Source: Oceaniglobus indicus
Lineage (GTDB): Bacteria > Pseudomonadota > Alphaproteobacteria > Rhodobacterales > Rhodobacteraceae
Length of the DNA stretch: 64,000 bases
NCBI RefSeq assembly: GCF_002751875.1
Contig: NZ_NMZM01000009.1
Location: 118,986 to 182,985, forward strand
Direction of reading: 5' to 3'
The translations under genes and the position numbers were made by a program. Below the pieces are notes generated by a model, which saw nothing but the letters and a program-made list of their open reading frames with translations, was not told where the DNA came from and did not search any database. Of the stretch, positions 28,937-38,848 are shown piece after piece (position 1 is the first letter of the stretch; each line of letters begins with the position of its first letter).

Positions 28937-29249
28937 GTGCCGTCGCCGGTCTGGCGTTCGACTATGACGGTTTCGCCCACGCCCCTGATCTCGCCGCTCA
29001 GCCTGAACTGGTTGCCACCGATGGCAAGGAACAGCGCGACGTCGTCGCGGTCCGACAGCAGGATCTGGCCGTCTTCGATTGACCAGCTGGCAAGGCTCGA
29101 CAGGGGCGATTGCAGTTCTTCGACGACGCAGACCAAGGCACGTCACCGGTCTGGGACAATTCGATCCGGCAGACCTGACCCGTGCGGCCGAAGGCGGGGT
29201 CGAAGACGTACCATTCGCCGGAAAAGGCCTGGCGAAACTCGCCCCAGCC
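28937..29249 (-). pseudogene. AprI/Inh-family metalloprotease-inhibitor remnant, frameshifted and cut by an IS
   Basis: Two frames together rebuild the inhibitor beta-barrel: FSGEWYVFDPAFGRTGQVC in one (29165-29245), and LSSLASWSIEDGQILLSDRD with the later LSGEIRG and GETVIVER in the other (28937-29141). They join through a one-base indel near 29150. The N-terminus, including any signal peptide, is missing where the IS element starts at 29250. Such inhibitors protect the periplasm from secreted alkaline proteases. The family call rests on pattern recognition only. Confidence 0.5.
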
Positions 29250-29731
29250 GGCTCTGTTGCACAAATTGCGTGAGGGATTCATTTCGTGACTCCAGCGTGG
29301 TAGCTGGGCTTCATGAGCAGACCTGCGCCTTCAACCTACAGAACCAGGAGCTGGCCAGCCTATAACGGGGCGCTCAAACGCCGGGGCTCGCTGACGGCTG
29401 GTTTGACCCCGAGATGAGCTGGGATGCCGTGACTGGACGGTGCCTGACTTCAGCACGCTTTCGCACCGTCAGAAGACGCTGGCCGTCCCTATCCCGTATC
29501 GCGGCTCCAAGGGCCCCTTGCACCTGCCGATCGACAACACCGGCATTGTGTCAAACTGCCGGGCCAGAGGCTCATGGTGGGGAACTTCGACCGACAGGTC
29601 GCCGAGCTCCGGGTCCGCATCGCCGTCCTGAAAGGCTATACTGCGCTCGGCATATCCGTCACGAAAACTGTGGGATAAGTCCGCCCGGGAAAGAGGAACT
29701 TCGGCGTTCAGCCGATCTGTGCAACAGAGCC
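29250..29731 (+). mobile_element. Internally deleted IS5-family (IS903-group) element
   Basis: About 482 bases with matching ends, GGCTCTGTTGCACA at the left and its complement (TGTGCAACAGAGCC) at the right. The transposase frame starts at 29313 (MSRPAPSTYRTRSWPAYNGA). A one-base loss then shifts the frame before FDPEMSWDA, a deletion jumps to DWTVPDFSTLSHRQKTLAV, and a second jumps to the C-terminus (FDRQVAELRVRIAVLKGY). A full element would be about 1 kb, so this one is dead. The 9 bases flanking each side (GCCCCAGCC and GGCGACAAC) do not match, so there is no target duplication. Confidence 0.85.
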
Positions 29732-30112
29732 GGCGACAACTATCTCGATGGTCAGCAGCATTATGGTGGCACGAACATCATGACCGTCCGCGTTACCGGT
29801 GACCGCAACAACAACAACGGTGACTTCCTCACCGGCGACGCGCTTGCGGCGCGCCACTATGCCAACAATGCGACGGGTCTGACTTTCGGGCACGGTCGTC
29901 TGTGGCAGAATGGTGGCAACAACTATCTGACCTTGACCGTCAACTCGAGCGACAACCTGTTCGCCACCCTCCAGCAGGGTAGCAACAACTCGATCATGGG
30001 TACCATTGGCGGTGGGACCGGCAACCAAGCCGTGGTCGCACAGTTGGGCAACACCAACGTCGCGAACTTCACCCAGAACGGCACCGGCAACGTGCTGGGC
30101 GTGACGCAATAA
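29732..30112 (+). pseudogene. Curlin-repeat (CsgA/CsgB-like) gene, 5' end lost at the IS boundary
   Basis: From the first base after the IS, one frame reads GDNYLDGQQHYGGTN and continues through curlin-like repeats (SDNLFATLQQGSNNSI, GNQAVVAQLGNTNVANFTQN), ending at 30112. The signal peptide and start are absent. By chance the frame stays open back into the IS remnant to 29414, but this fusion has no export signal. It is probably a decayed copy of an amyloid subunit next to the intact paralogue. Confidence 0.75.
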
Positions 30113-30170
30113 CATCCCGACGGCGCGGCCGGACCCCGATGAACCGGCGCGCCCAGATCAGGTGGTTTCA

Positions 30171-31598
30171 GTGAACCATCGGCAGAACGCACGTCTCAGC
30201 CTTGTCGACGCGGCCGCCGCCGCGCTGGTCATGGCGGGTGTGCCAGCGAACGCGCAGTCCCGGTTCGGCAACGATGTCGTCATCGAACAGGACGGCACCG
30301 ACAACACGGCGACCATCGATCAGACCGGCTCCAACAACCTAGGCGGGACCGAAAGCAACCCGATCCTGCAATCGGGATACTGGAACGAGATCCGGATCGA
30401 CCAGGCCGGCAGCGCCAACCGCGTCGGCACCGATACCCGCCGCGTCGTCCAGCGCGGTCTTGAAACCACGCCGCTGGTGCACAACAGCATGACCCTGACG
30501 CAGACCGGCACCCGCAACCTTGTTGGCGCCGTCACCCAGATCGCCCGTGGGGCCGTGCCGCAGGGCACCAATACCCTTCTGATCACCCAGACCGGGCGCG
30601 ACAACACCGTCGCCGGTATCGTCCAGGACCAGCAGCCCAGTGAGGTCGCCCAGCGCGCCGAGATCACGATGGATGGCGCGGGCAACATAGTGCGCCTTGT
30701 TCACCAGGAAGCCGGCAGCGATTTCGGCGGCGATCCGAACCGCGTTGTCCTGACGCTTGCGGGCAACGACAACGGACGGGTCAACTTGTCGGGCGTGGCG
30801 CTTGTGCCGGGTTTGCGCAACAGTGCGATCGTCCAGACGGGACGCGCGTTGGATCCGGCGTCGAACGGCAACGAGGTCGAACTGTTCGTGCTTGCCGATG
30901 ATTTCCGTTTCGGCAGCCGGCAAGGCGGCCGGATGAACCGGATCGGCCCAATCACGGTCAGCGGTGCAGGAAACGCGCTGGGCATCCGTCAGGAGGGGCT
31001 GGAGAACGACATGACCGCTGCGGCGCTGGAAGGCATCCAGAACGTCATCGGGGTCGATCAATACGGAACCAACGGCCTGGCGTTGAACATCTTCGGCGAC
31101 AGCGATTTCAACATCGTCTCGGTCGATCAGATGGGAACGAACGATGCGGCCCTGACGATCGAAGGCGACACCAACGAGATCACGGCACGGCAGGATTGCA
31201 ATTTCGGAGAGGCGGGCGACAGCATCCTCACCATGGGTCTCGCCGGCGACAACAACTATTTCGACGTCGTGCAGGAAGGCGAGAACAACCTGATCGTATC
31301 GCTGACGGGAAGCGACAACAATTCCCGCGGCCAGTCGGGCGCTTTTGCGACGTTGGGCCTGCGCGCGGGGCAACTGGTCCAGTCCGGCACCACCAGCAGT
31401 GGCAGCGACAACACAGCGACGATCACAGTCGTGGCCGATTCCAACGCCGTCGCGACGCGCCAGATCGGCGGCCTGAACAGCGTTCTCGTCTTGATCCAGG
31501 GCGATGACAACGAACTGGGCATATTGCAGGGCGGCAGCGCCAATGCCGCCGCGGTTCACCAGGTCGGGCACAGCAACCCCGCGCTTGTCCGACAGTGA
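30171..31598 (+). CDS. Large curlin-repeat (functional amyloid, CsgA/CsgB-like) protein
   Basis: About 475 residues. A Sec signal (LSLVDAAAAALVMAGVPANA) is followed by many imperfect curlin units of the form IxQxGxxNxxxI, e.g. VVIEQDGTDNTATIDQTGSN, TLLITQTGRDNTVAGIVQ and NVIGVDQYGTNGLALNIFG. E. coli CsgA and CsgB are only about 150 residues, so this is an unusually long member. A single Cys lies in ARQDCNFGE. The start is a GTG at 30171, or another at 30162. No csgE/F/G secretion genes lie in the window. Confidence 0.82.
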   Translation: MNHRQNARLSLVDAAAAALVMAGVPANAQSRFGNDVVIEQDGTDNTATIDQTGSNNLGGTESNPILQSGYWNEIRIDQAGSANRVGTDTRRVVQRGLETTPLVHNSMTLTQTGTRNLVGAVTQIARGAVPQGTNTLLITQTGRDNTVAGIVQDQQPSEVAQRAEITMDGAGNIVRLVHQEAGSDFGGDPNRVVLTLAGNDNGRVNLSGVALVPGLRNSAIVQTGRALDPASNGNEVELFVLADDFRFGSRQGGRMNRIGPITVSGAGNALGIRQEGLENDMTAAALEGIQNVIGVDQYGTNGLALNIFGDSDFNIVSVDQMGTNDAALTIEGDTNEITARQDCNFGEAGDSILTMGLAGDNNYFDVVQEGENNLIVSLTGSDNNSRGQSGAFATLGLRAGQLVQSGTTSSGSDNTATITVVADSNAVATRQIGGLNSVLVLIQGDDNELGILQGGSANAAAVHQVGHSNPALVRQ

Positions 31599-31717
31599 TG
31601 GCGTGCCGGCGTTCGGTCGCTCACAACGATCCGCTTGGGGCAAAGGGCGCCGCCGGCACTTCGGCCCGCGGCCTCGCTTACGCCAGCCCGTCCCGGCACA
31701 GCGCTATCGCAGCGTGA

Positions 31718-32839
31718 TTACGCGTTCTTCGTGCGCAGATCCACGTTGAACTCGGGGATGGCGCGGGCTGCCAGGGCGTCCATGTCCCAGGCGATCCCCA
31801 GCCCGGGCGTCTCGGGGGCCAGTGCCATGCCATTCTCGATTATCAGACCGCTCTCGGTCACCTCGTTCAGTTGCGGAATATATTCGACATAGCGTCCGTT
31901 CTGCACCGCGCAGACCAGGCTCACGTGCAGTTCCATCAGGAAGTGCGGACAGACGGGCAGATCGAAACATTCCGCCATATGCGCCACCTTCAGCCAAGGC
32001 GTGATGCCACCGATCCGCCCGGCGTCGACCTGGATCACCGACGCCGCCCCGCGCGCGATGTATTCGGCGAAGTGGCGCACGGAATACAGGCTTTCGCCCA
32101 CGGCCACCGGCATCGCGGCGGCCCGCGCCAGATCGACGTGACCGGTGATGTCGTCGGCGGCCATCGGCTCTTCGATCCAGGCCAGGTCGAACGGGCGCAG
32201 CGCTTCGGCCCGGCGGCGGGCGGTGTCGCGGGCGAACCCCTGGTTGGCGTCGGTCATGATCTCGTAACCCGCGCCAAGCGCGTCGCGCACCGCCGCGATC
32301 CGCGCCACGTCTTCGGCTGCCGTGGGTTTGCCGATCTTGACCTTCGAGCCGGTAAAGCCCTTCTCGCGGGCTGCCAAAGCATCTTCGACCAGCGCCTCGG
32401 GCGGGATATGCAGCCAGCCGCCTTCGGTGGTATAGCAGGGGGCGGCCGGACGGGCGCCGCCGGCCATGCGCCACAGCGGCAGTCCGGCCTTGCGACAGCG
32501 CAGATCCCACAGGGCGGTATCTACGGCCGCCAGCGCGATCGAGGTGATGGCGCCGATGGTCGTGGCATGGGTGGCGAATTCAAGGTCATGCCAGATCGCT
32601 TCGACCTCGGTGGGATCGCGCCCGATCAGGCGCGGCGCCAGATGATCGGCCAGAAGGCGCATCACCGACGATCCGCCTGTGCCGATCGTATAGGAATACC
32701 CGATCCCGACGGCGCCATCGCTGTCGGTGATCGTCACCAGCGGTGTTTCCTGGCTGACGAAGCTCTGGATGGCATCGGTGCGTTTGACCTGGGGGACAAG
32801 GTCGACCATGGACAACTGGACACGTTCTATCTTGGGCAT
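31718..32839 (-). CDS. Mandelate-racemase-subgroup enolase superfamily dehydratase (sugar acid)
   Basis: A 373-residue (beta/alpha)8 enzyme. Catalytic residues lie at mandelate-racemase positions shifted by two: KVK at 166-168, Asp197 in TDANQG, Glu223 in WIEEP, Glu249 in VGES, Asp272 in DAGRIGG and His299 in CPHF. This is the Lys and His-Asp dyad set of acid-sugar dehydratases. ATG at 32839 is the start. It is the last gene of the operon GntR - aldo/keto reductase - lactonase - dehydratase, consistent with L-fuconate or a related 6-deoxyaldonate. The exact sugar is inference. Confidence 0.87.
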   Translation of the reverse strand: MPKIERVQLSMVDLVPQVKRTDAIQSFVSQETPLVTITDSDGAVGIGYSYTIGTGGSSVMRLLADHLAPRLIGRDPTEVEAIWHDLEFATHATTIGAITSIALAAVDTALWDLRCRKAGLPLWRMAGGARPAAPCYTTEGGWLHIPPEALVEDALAAREKGFTGSKVKIGKPTAAEDVARIAAVRDALGAGYEIMTDANQGFARDTARRRAEALRPFDLAWIEEPMAADDITGHVDLARAAAMPVAVGESLYSVRHFAEYIARGAASVIQVDAGRIGGITPWLKVAHMAECFDLPVCPHFLMELHVSLVCAVQNGRYVEYIPQLNEVTESGLIIENGMALAPETPGLGIAWDMDALAARAIPEFNVDLRTKNA

Positions 32840-32879
32840 GGGAGTACTTCTCTGGTTCAGGGCACAGGGACGGGGGGGG

Positions 32880-33725
32880 TCAGTCGGGCAGGTTGTAGAA
32901 GCTGCGCGCATTGCGCTGGCCGATCATGTCGCGTTCATCCTGTGACAGGGGCGCCAAAAGGCGATGGGTCATGTCGATCCAGGCGGGAAGGCCGATGCCA
33001 AGATCCACCACCGGCCAATCGCCGCCCCAGATCAGGCGCCGGGGTCCGAACAGCTCAAGCGCCGCGTTTGCCACCGCTTCGGCGGGATCGGGCGGGCCGG
33101 CATCTGCGGGCACATAGGCGGTCACGCCGGAAAACTTGACCCAGAGGTTCGGCAACGCGGCCAGTCGCGCCATGTCGTCGCGCCAGGCGGCAAACCCGCC
33201 CGCGGCCATGTTGTTGGTTCCGAAGTGATCCAGCACGAAGGCCACATCCGGGCAGGCGCGCACCAGATCGGCGACAATGCCCAGCTGACGGGCGGCACAG
33301 CACAGATCCACCGGCCATCCGGCAGCGCCGATCCGGCGGATGTTGGCGCGGTAGGTCTCGGCGCGGCTGGTGTCATCGGGCATCGTCTGCAGGAGGCGGC
33401 GAAAGCCGACCACCTTCAGGTCGCGGCATTCGTCCAGCCAGGCCGCGAATCCGTCGTCGGTTTCGGGACGGCAGGCCGCGATCTGTCCGAACATGGGCAC
33501 ATCGCCCGTGCCGACCAGTTCGGCCACAAGGCGCGCCTCGGCCTGATAGTCGGCGTCGTCCACACCGGTTTCCATGAAAATGGTGCCGATAACATCGCGT
33601 CCGGCGACCAGGGCGGCGTAATCCTCGCGTGTGAAACTGCCGGAAAGCGGGGGGATGTCGTCCGTCCAGGCATAACCCAGCCGGTCGCGCAGGATCAGGT
33701 GCTGGTGGGTGTCGATCAGTTGCAT
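32880..33725 (-). CDS. Amidohydrolase-family lactonase (L-fuconolactonase-like, COG3618)
   Basis: A 281-residue TIM-barrel metal hydrolase with an N-terminal IDTHQHLI metal motif, VLDHFGTNN with a metal His, and a C-terminal GGDWPVVD with the metal Asp. The family hydrolyses sugar lactones such as L-fucono-1,5-lactone and 2-pyrone-4,6-dicarboxylate. It lies between the aldo/keto reductase and the dehydratase, which is the order expected for oxidation, ring opening and dehydration. It follows the reductase by 14 bases. Confidence 0.85.
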   Translation of the reverse strand: MQLIDTHQHLILRDRLGYAWTDDIPPLSGSFTREDYAALVAGRDVIGTIFMETGVDDADYQAEARLVAELVGTGDVPMFGQIAACRPETDDGFAAWLDECRDLKVVGFRRLLQTMPDDTSRAETYRANIRRIGAAGWPVDLCCAARQLGIVADLVRACPDVAFVLDHFGTNNMAAGGFAAWRDDMARLAALPNLWVKFSGVTAYVPADAGPPDPAEAVANAALELFGPRRLIWGGDWPVVDLGIGLPAWIDMTHRLLAPLSQDERDMIGQRNARSFYNLPD

Positions 33726-33739
33726 CGTGCGGTCCTCGC

Positions 33740-34729
33740 TCAGGGCTGAAGGGCGATCCGGTCCATCTCGGGCCAGAGGGCGTCGGGCACGGGATGGCTG
33801 AACAGATCCAGGTTGCGTGTCAGGCTTGATGGTTTGGCGGTGCCGATCAGGACACTGGCCACCACGGGATTGCGCAGCGGGAAATGCAGCGCGGCATTGG
33901 CCAGCGCGACATCATGGTCGGCGGCGGCCTTCTCCATCTGTTCGACCTTTTGCAGGATCTCGGGCGAGGCGGCGGCATAGTTGAACGTGGCCCCCGGTTT
34001 CGCTCCCGTGGCCAGGATGCCCGAGTTGAACACGCCGCCGACGATCATGGCGGTGCCGCTGTCCTCGCACATCGACATCAGCCGGCCCGAGGCGCTGCGA
34101 TCCAGCATCGAATAGCGCCCCGCCATCAGCAGGCAATCCAGCGACACCCGCTCCATCACGTTGATGCAGGCCGCCACCTCGTTCACGCCCAGGCCGAACG
34201 CGCCGATCCGGCCGGACGATTTCAGGCTGCGAAGGGCATGGATGCCGTCGTGGCAGAACGTGTCGAGATGCCTGGCGTATTCGTCGCCGGCAAAGCTGCC
34301 GCTTTCCAGGTCGTGGACGAACAGGATATCGACCGAGGTCAGGCCAAGCCGCGTCAGGCTGTCCTCGAACGACCGCATGATCCCGTCATGGCTGTAGTCA
34401 TAGTTCACCGAAAAGGGCAGGGCATCGACAAAGCCGTTGTCGGGCTGCCGGCCGTCCGTGATCGGCTTCAGGATCCGTCCGACCTTGGTCGACAGAACGA
34501 AGTCGCCGCGCGGCTTGCCCTGCAGGAAATCGCCCATCCGCCGTTCGGACAGGCCCTGGCCGTAATAGGGCGCCGTGTCGAAATAACGCATTCCTGCGTC
34601 CCAGGCGGTGTCCAGCGTGGCCATCGCATCGGCCCGTGACACCGGACGATAGAGGTTGCCGATCCCGGCCCCGCCGAACGACAATTCGGTCAGGTGCAGG
34701 TCGGTGGCGCCCAGGCGTCTTCGTTTCAT
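33740..34729 (-). CDS. Aldo/keto reductase (aldose 1-dehydrogenase type)
   Basis: A 329-residue AKR barrel with the catalytic tetrad visible: Asp in RYFDTAPYYGQG, Tyr in the same segment, Lys in VLSTKVGR and His in ILFVHDLES. It is of the class that includes D-threo-aldose (L-fucose) 1-dehydrogenase and pyridoxal dehydrogenase, which oxidise an aldose at C1 to the lactone. It is second after the regulator and separated from it by 31 bases. Substrate is inferred from context. Confidence 0.87.
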   Translation of the reverse strand: MKRRRLGATDLHLTELSFGGAGIGNLYRPVSRADAMATLDTAWDAGMRYFDTAPYYGQGLSERRMGDFLQGKPRGDFVLSTKVGRILKPITDGRQPDNGFVDALPFSVNYDYSHDGIMRSFEDSLTRLGLTSVDILFVHDLESGSFAGDEYARHLDTFCHDGIHALRSLKSSGRIGAFGLGVNEVAACINVMERVSLDCLLMAGRYSMLDRSASGRLMSMCEDSGTAMIVGGVFNSGILATGAKPGATFNYAAASPEILQKVEQMEKAAADHDVALANAALHFPLRNPVVASVLIGTAKPSSLTRNLDLFSHPVPDALWPEMDRIALQP

Positions 34730-34760
34730 GTCACGTTCCTTCTGTTGTTTGATGTCGCGT

Positions 34761-35531
34761 TCACGATGGGCCGCGCAGGGGCACGTCGAACGGCAGCTTT
34801 GCCTGCTGTTCGTCCGACATCCGGTCGAAGATCACGAACACCATGTCGAGGTGCCGCGCCAGGGCGTCATGGGCGGCGGCGGCGTCGCCCCGATCAAGCG
34901 CGTCGATCACGGCGCGGTGTTCATCCAATACATCGAACAGCCGGTTCTCATGGGCCCAATAGCGGTGAAAGCGTCGCAACGGGGTCTGGGCGGTCTGGAT
35001 CGCCGGCCAGACCCCGTGGCGGCCGGAATACCCGGCCAGCATCTGGTGAAACCGCTCATCCGCACGCAGGAACTCGTCGGGATCCCGGGTTTCGATGGTG
35101 CGCGCCTGATCCGCGATGACGTCGCGCAGGGCGACGCCCATTTCGGGCGTCCACAGCGTCGCCGTCTCGCGCAGCAGCGCCAGTTCGAGCGAGCGGCGCA
35201 CGAAATGGCTGTCGCGCAGACCGTCGAGGCGCAGCGGTGCCACATAGCTGCCGCGTTGCGGCGACACATCCACCAGCCCCTCTTCCACGAGGCGCTGGAT
35301 CGCGGTGCGCACCGGCGTGCGCGACACCGAGAACTGTCGACAGATGGAATTTTCGCTGATCCGTTCATTGGGGGCAAGGCGGACATCGACGATGGCCTGC
35401 CGCAACACCGCGTGAACCTGGTCCGACACGGACAGACGGCGATCGACGTCCAGCGTGAGCGACCCCAATCCGGGGTGCTGTGCGCCGATCGGCGGATCGA
35501 GGATCGGACGCGAAGAATCTTCCCAGGCCAT
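34761..35531 (-). CDS. GntR-family regulator, FadR/FCD subfamily
   Basis: A 256-residue regulator. The winged HTH is LRQAIVDVRLAPNERISENS...FSVSRTPVRTAIQRL (residues about 42-90). The FCD effector domain that follows has a metal/effector pocket (ALRDVIADQ...RADERFH...HENRLFDVLDEH). The ATG at 35531 follows GAGGACGCC; an in-frame start at 35600 has no ribosome site. It leads the sugar-acid operon and faces a divergent ABC transporter, so it likely represses both in response to a sugar acid. Confidence 0.88.
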   Translation of the reverse strand: MAWEDSSRPILDPPIGAQHPGLGSLTLDVDRRLSVSDQVHAVLRQAIVDVRLAPNERISENSICRQFSVSRTPVRTAIQRLVEEGLVDVSPQRGSYVAPLRLDGLRDSHFVRRSLELALLRETATLWTPEMGVALRDVIADQARTIETRDPDEFLRADERFHQMLAGYSGRHGVWPAIQTAQTPLRRFHRYWAHENRLFDVLDEHRAVIDALDRGDAAAAHDALARHLDMVFVIFDRMSDEQQAKLPFDVPLRGPS

Positions 35532-35568
35532 CGTGGCGTCCTCGAACAGCTCGTAAAGTGTCTTGCGG

Positions 35569-35580
35569 CTTGGATACAAG
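35569..35580. promoter_or_regulatory. Candidate GntR operator
   Basis: CTTGgataCAAG inverted repeat in the divergent region between the GntR gene and the solute-binding protein. It fits the loose xGTNnACx core of FadR-type sites (GTATCC on the other strand) and sits 38 bases upstream of the regulator start. Short and unproven. Confidence 0.3.
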
Positions 35581-35704
35581 AATACTAGTGTTTCGGACAT
35601 GATTGCAAGCCGGCGCGCCACAATCCGCAACAAAGCGAAAAAAGGCCCGGCTGTTCGGGCGGTTTTGTCCGTGGATGGCAATCCATAGTGGAGGAGAGAA
35701 ACAC

Positions 35705-36727
<1,023 letters not shown>

Positions 36728-36735
36728 AGCAGACC

Positions 36736-36789
36736 CCGGCACGGATGACACCTCCGTGCCGGCCGTCGGCGCCGCTGTGCGCCGACGGC
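36736..36789 (+). other. Double stem-loop between binding protein and permease genes
   Basis: Two perfect hairpins in tandem: CCGGCACGGA / TCCGTGCCGG (36736-36762, 7-base loop) and GCCGTCGGCGC / GCGCCGACGGC (36762-36789, 6-base loop), touching each other. There is no T-run, so they are probably 3' RNA-stabilising or partial-termination structures that give more binding protein than permease. Confidence 0.7.
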
Positions 36790-36838
36790 ACCTGTCTGTC
36801 CGCGTCGTGTTTGCCTGCCTCGAACTGGAAATCTGTCC

Positions 36839-37873
36839 ATGTCCGCACAAGATACCCCGTCTGCGCCGTCCCCAAACTCATCGACAGGGGATGGCAGACA
36901 GACCTGGCTCCGGTTCTTCCTGTCCAATGAATTCGGCCTGATCCTGCTGATCGCCGCCTTCATCGTGATCTTCGCCGTCAGCACGCGCGGCTTCCTGTCG
37001 CCGTTCAACCTGTTTTCCCTCGGTCGGAACTCGGCCGTGAACATCATGATCGGCCTGTCGATGATGACCGTGATCGTCACCGGCGGGCTGAACCTGGCGG
37101 TGGGCGCCATGGGGGTCTGTGCCGCGATGGCCTTCGGCTGGTTGATCGAGGTTCTGGGCCTGCCATGGCCGATCGCGCTGTTGGGCGGACTGGGGATGGG
37201 GGCCGCGCTGGGCTTCATCAACGGCTGGACCGTGGTGCGCACCGGGCTGCACAGCTTCATCATCACCCTTGCCACCATGAGCATCTTCTTCGGGGTGATG
37301 ATCTTTCTCACCCGGGCCGAATCCTATCGCGCCATTCCCGATGTCTTTTCGGCCCTCGGCAAGATGAAGATCGCAACCTACCTGTCGCCGCTGCTGCTGG
37401 TGACGCTGGCCTGCGCGCTGGCGCTGACCTGGCTCTATCGCTTCACCGTCACGGGGCGCGAGATGCTGGCGGCCGGGGCCAGTCCGGCGGCGGCCGAACT
37501 TTCGGGCATCCGCGTCGGCCGGATCATCATCCTGTGTCACATGCTGTCGGGCGTTCTTGCGGGCATGGCCGCGCTGATGCTGGTGGCGCGCAACGGCGCC
37601 GCGATCCCGTCGATGGCGGGTCAGCTGGGGCAGGACTGGCTGTTGCCGGCATTCCTCGGGCCGGTGCTGGGCGGCACGTTGCTGCAGGGCGGCAAGGTGT
37701 CGGTGCTGGGCACGGTACTGGGCGCCTTCCTTGTCACCATGCTGTCGAGCGGCCTTCTGATGCTTCAGATCGGCGCCTTCTGGGTTCAGACCTTCCTGGG
37801 CCTGATGCTGTTGATCGCCGTGCTTCTGGACAAGGCGCGCCGCTCCTATCTCACCCGTCGAAACCTGGCGTGA
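36839..37873 (+). CDS. ABC sugar permease 1 (RbsC/AraH class)
   Basis: A 344-residue inner-membrane permease (BPD_transp_2 family) with about nine to ten helices, the conserved NIMIGLSMMTVIVTGGLNLAVG segment near residue 62, and the cytoplasmic loop TGREMLAAGASPAAAELSGI that contacts the ATPase. A hydrophilic N-terminus of about 25 residues precedes the first helix. Its stop overlaps a possible GTG start of the next permease. Two permease genes make a heterodimer. Confidence 0.9.
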   Translation: MSAQDTPSAPSPNSSTGDGRQTWLRFFLSNEFGLILLIAAFIVIFAVSTRGFLSPFNLFSLGRNSAVNIMIGLSMMTVIVTGGLNLAVGAMGVCAAMAFGWLIEVLGLPWPIALLGGLGMGAALGFINGWTVVRTGLHSFIITLATMSIFFGVMIFLTRAESYRAIPDVFSALGKMKIATYLSPLLLVTLACALALTWLYRFTVTGREMLAAGASPAAAELSGIRVGRIIILCHMLSGVLAGMAALMLVARNGAAIPSMAGQLGQDWLLPAFLGPVLGGTLLQGGKVSVLGTVLGAFLVTMLSSGLLMLQIGAFWVQTFLGLMLLIAVLLDKARRSYLTRRNLA

Positions 37874-37884
37874 AAGGCACCCCC

Positions 37885-38847
37885 ATGCTGCAGATCTCCC
37901 GCCTGTCGCGCGCCGATTGGTTCGGCCCGCTGCTGGCCACCATCATCGCCATCGTTCTGATCCAGAGCTTCAGCGCCACGTTCCTGTCCGCCTACAACAT
38001 CGAGATCCTGTTGCTGGCGATCGCGGTGAACGCGCTGGTGGCCTATGCGCAGATGATCATCATCGCCATCGGCCAGATGAACCTGTCGGTGGGGGCCATC
38101 GGCGGCCTGGCCGCCATTTCCTTCGCCGGCGCGATGGAGGTCTGGGGCCTGCCGGCGCCGCTGGCCCTGGTGTTCGCGCTGTTCATCGGGGTGCTTGCCG
38201 GCATGGTGAACGGCATCCTGATCCGGATCACCGGCATTTCGGCCTTCGTGATCACCCTTGCCACGCTGTCGATCTACAAGGGCATCAACCTTGGCATCAC
38301 CGAGGCACAGCCGTTCTATGGCATTCCCGAAAGCGTCAAGAGTTTCGGATCGGCCATTCTGGTCGGGCCCATCCCGCTGCTGGTTGCGCCGACGATCGTG
38401 GTGACGCTTCTGCTGTGGTTCATGCTGCGCCGTCTGCCCATCGGGCGCTTCATTCTGGCCGTCGGCAGCAACGACCACGCCGCCGCCCTGTCGGGCATAT
38501 CGGTCAGCAAGACCGTCATCGCGGCCCATGCGATATCGGGCCTGCTGGCGGCGATCGCGGGCGTGCTTGTGGTGGCGCGGCTTCAGATCGGTCAACCCTC
38601 GATCGGGGACGACTGGTTGATCCTGTCATTCGCGGCACCGGTCATCGGCGGCGCCATCTTGGCCGGCGGGCATGTCAGCACGATGGCGACGATGCTGGGT
38701 GTCGTGATCGTGGCAATCATCACCCAGGCGCTGGTGCTGTTTTCGATCGATCCGTTCCTGGTGCAGGTGGTGCTGGGCGCGATGATCCTGGCGGCCGTGG
38801 GCCTGAACAGGCTGCGGGCGCGCCAGCCGCTGAAGGGAAGCATGTGA
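37885..38847 (+). CDS. ABC sugar permease 2 (RbsC/AraH class)
   Basis: A 320-residue partner permease of the same family, with QMIIIAIGQMNLSVGAIGGL, the ATPase-contact loop PIGRFILAVGSNDHAAALSG, and GDDWLILSFAAPVIGGAILAGG. The ATG at 37885 has AAAGG eight bases upstream; a GTG at 37870 overlapping the previous stop is an alternative that adds five residues. Next is the ATPase gene, one base after the stop. Confidence 0.9.
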   Translation: MLQISRLSRADWFGPLLATIIAIVLIQSFSATFLSAYNIEILLLAIAVNALVAYAQMIIIAIGQMNLSVGAIGGLAAISFAGAMEVWGLPAPLALVFALFIGVLAGMVNGILIRITGISAFVITLATLSIYKGINLGITEAQPFYGIPESVKSFGSAILVGPIPLLVAPTIVVTLLLWFMLRRLPIGRFILAVGSNDHAAALSGISVSKTVIAAHAISGLLAAIAGVLVVARLQIGQPSIGDDWLILSFAAPVIGGAILAGGHVSTMATMLGVVIVAIITQALVLFSIDPFLVQVVLGAMILAAVGLNRLRARQPLKGSM

Positions 38848-38848
38848 C

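Noticed and set aside
29414..30112. Single open frame running from the IS remnant into curlin repeats
   Set aside because: The first 100 codons are out-of-frame transposase sequence and there is no signal peptide, so it is an accidental fusion rather than a gene.
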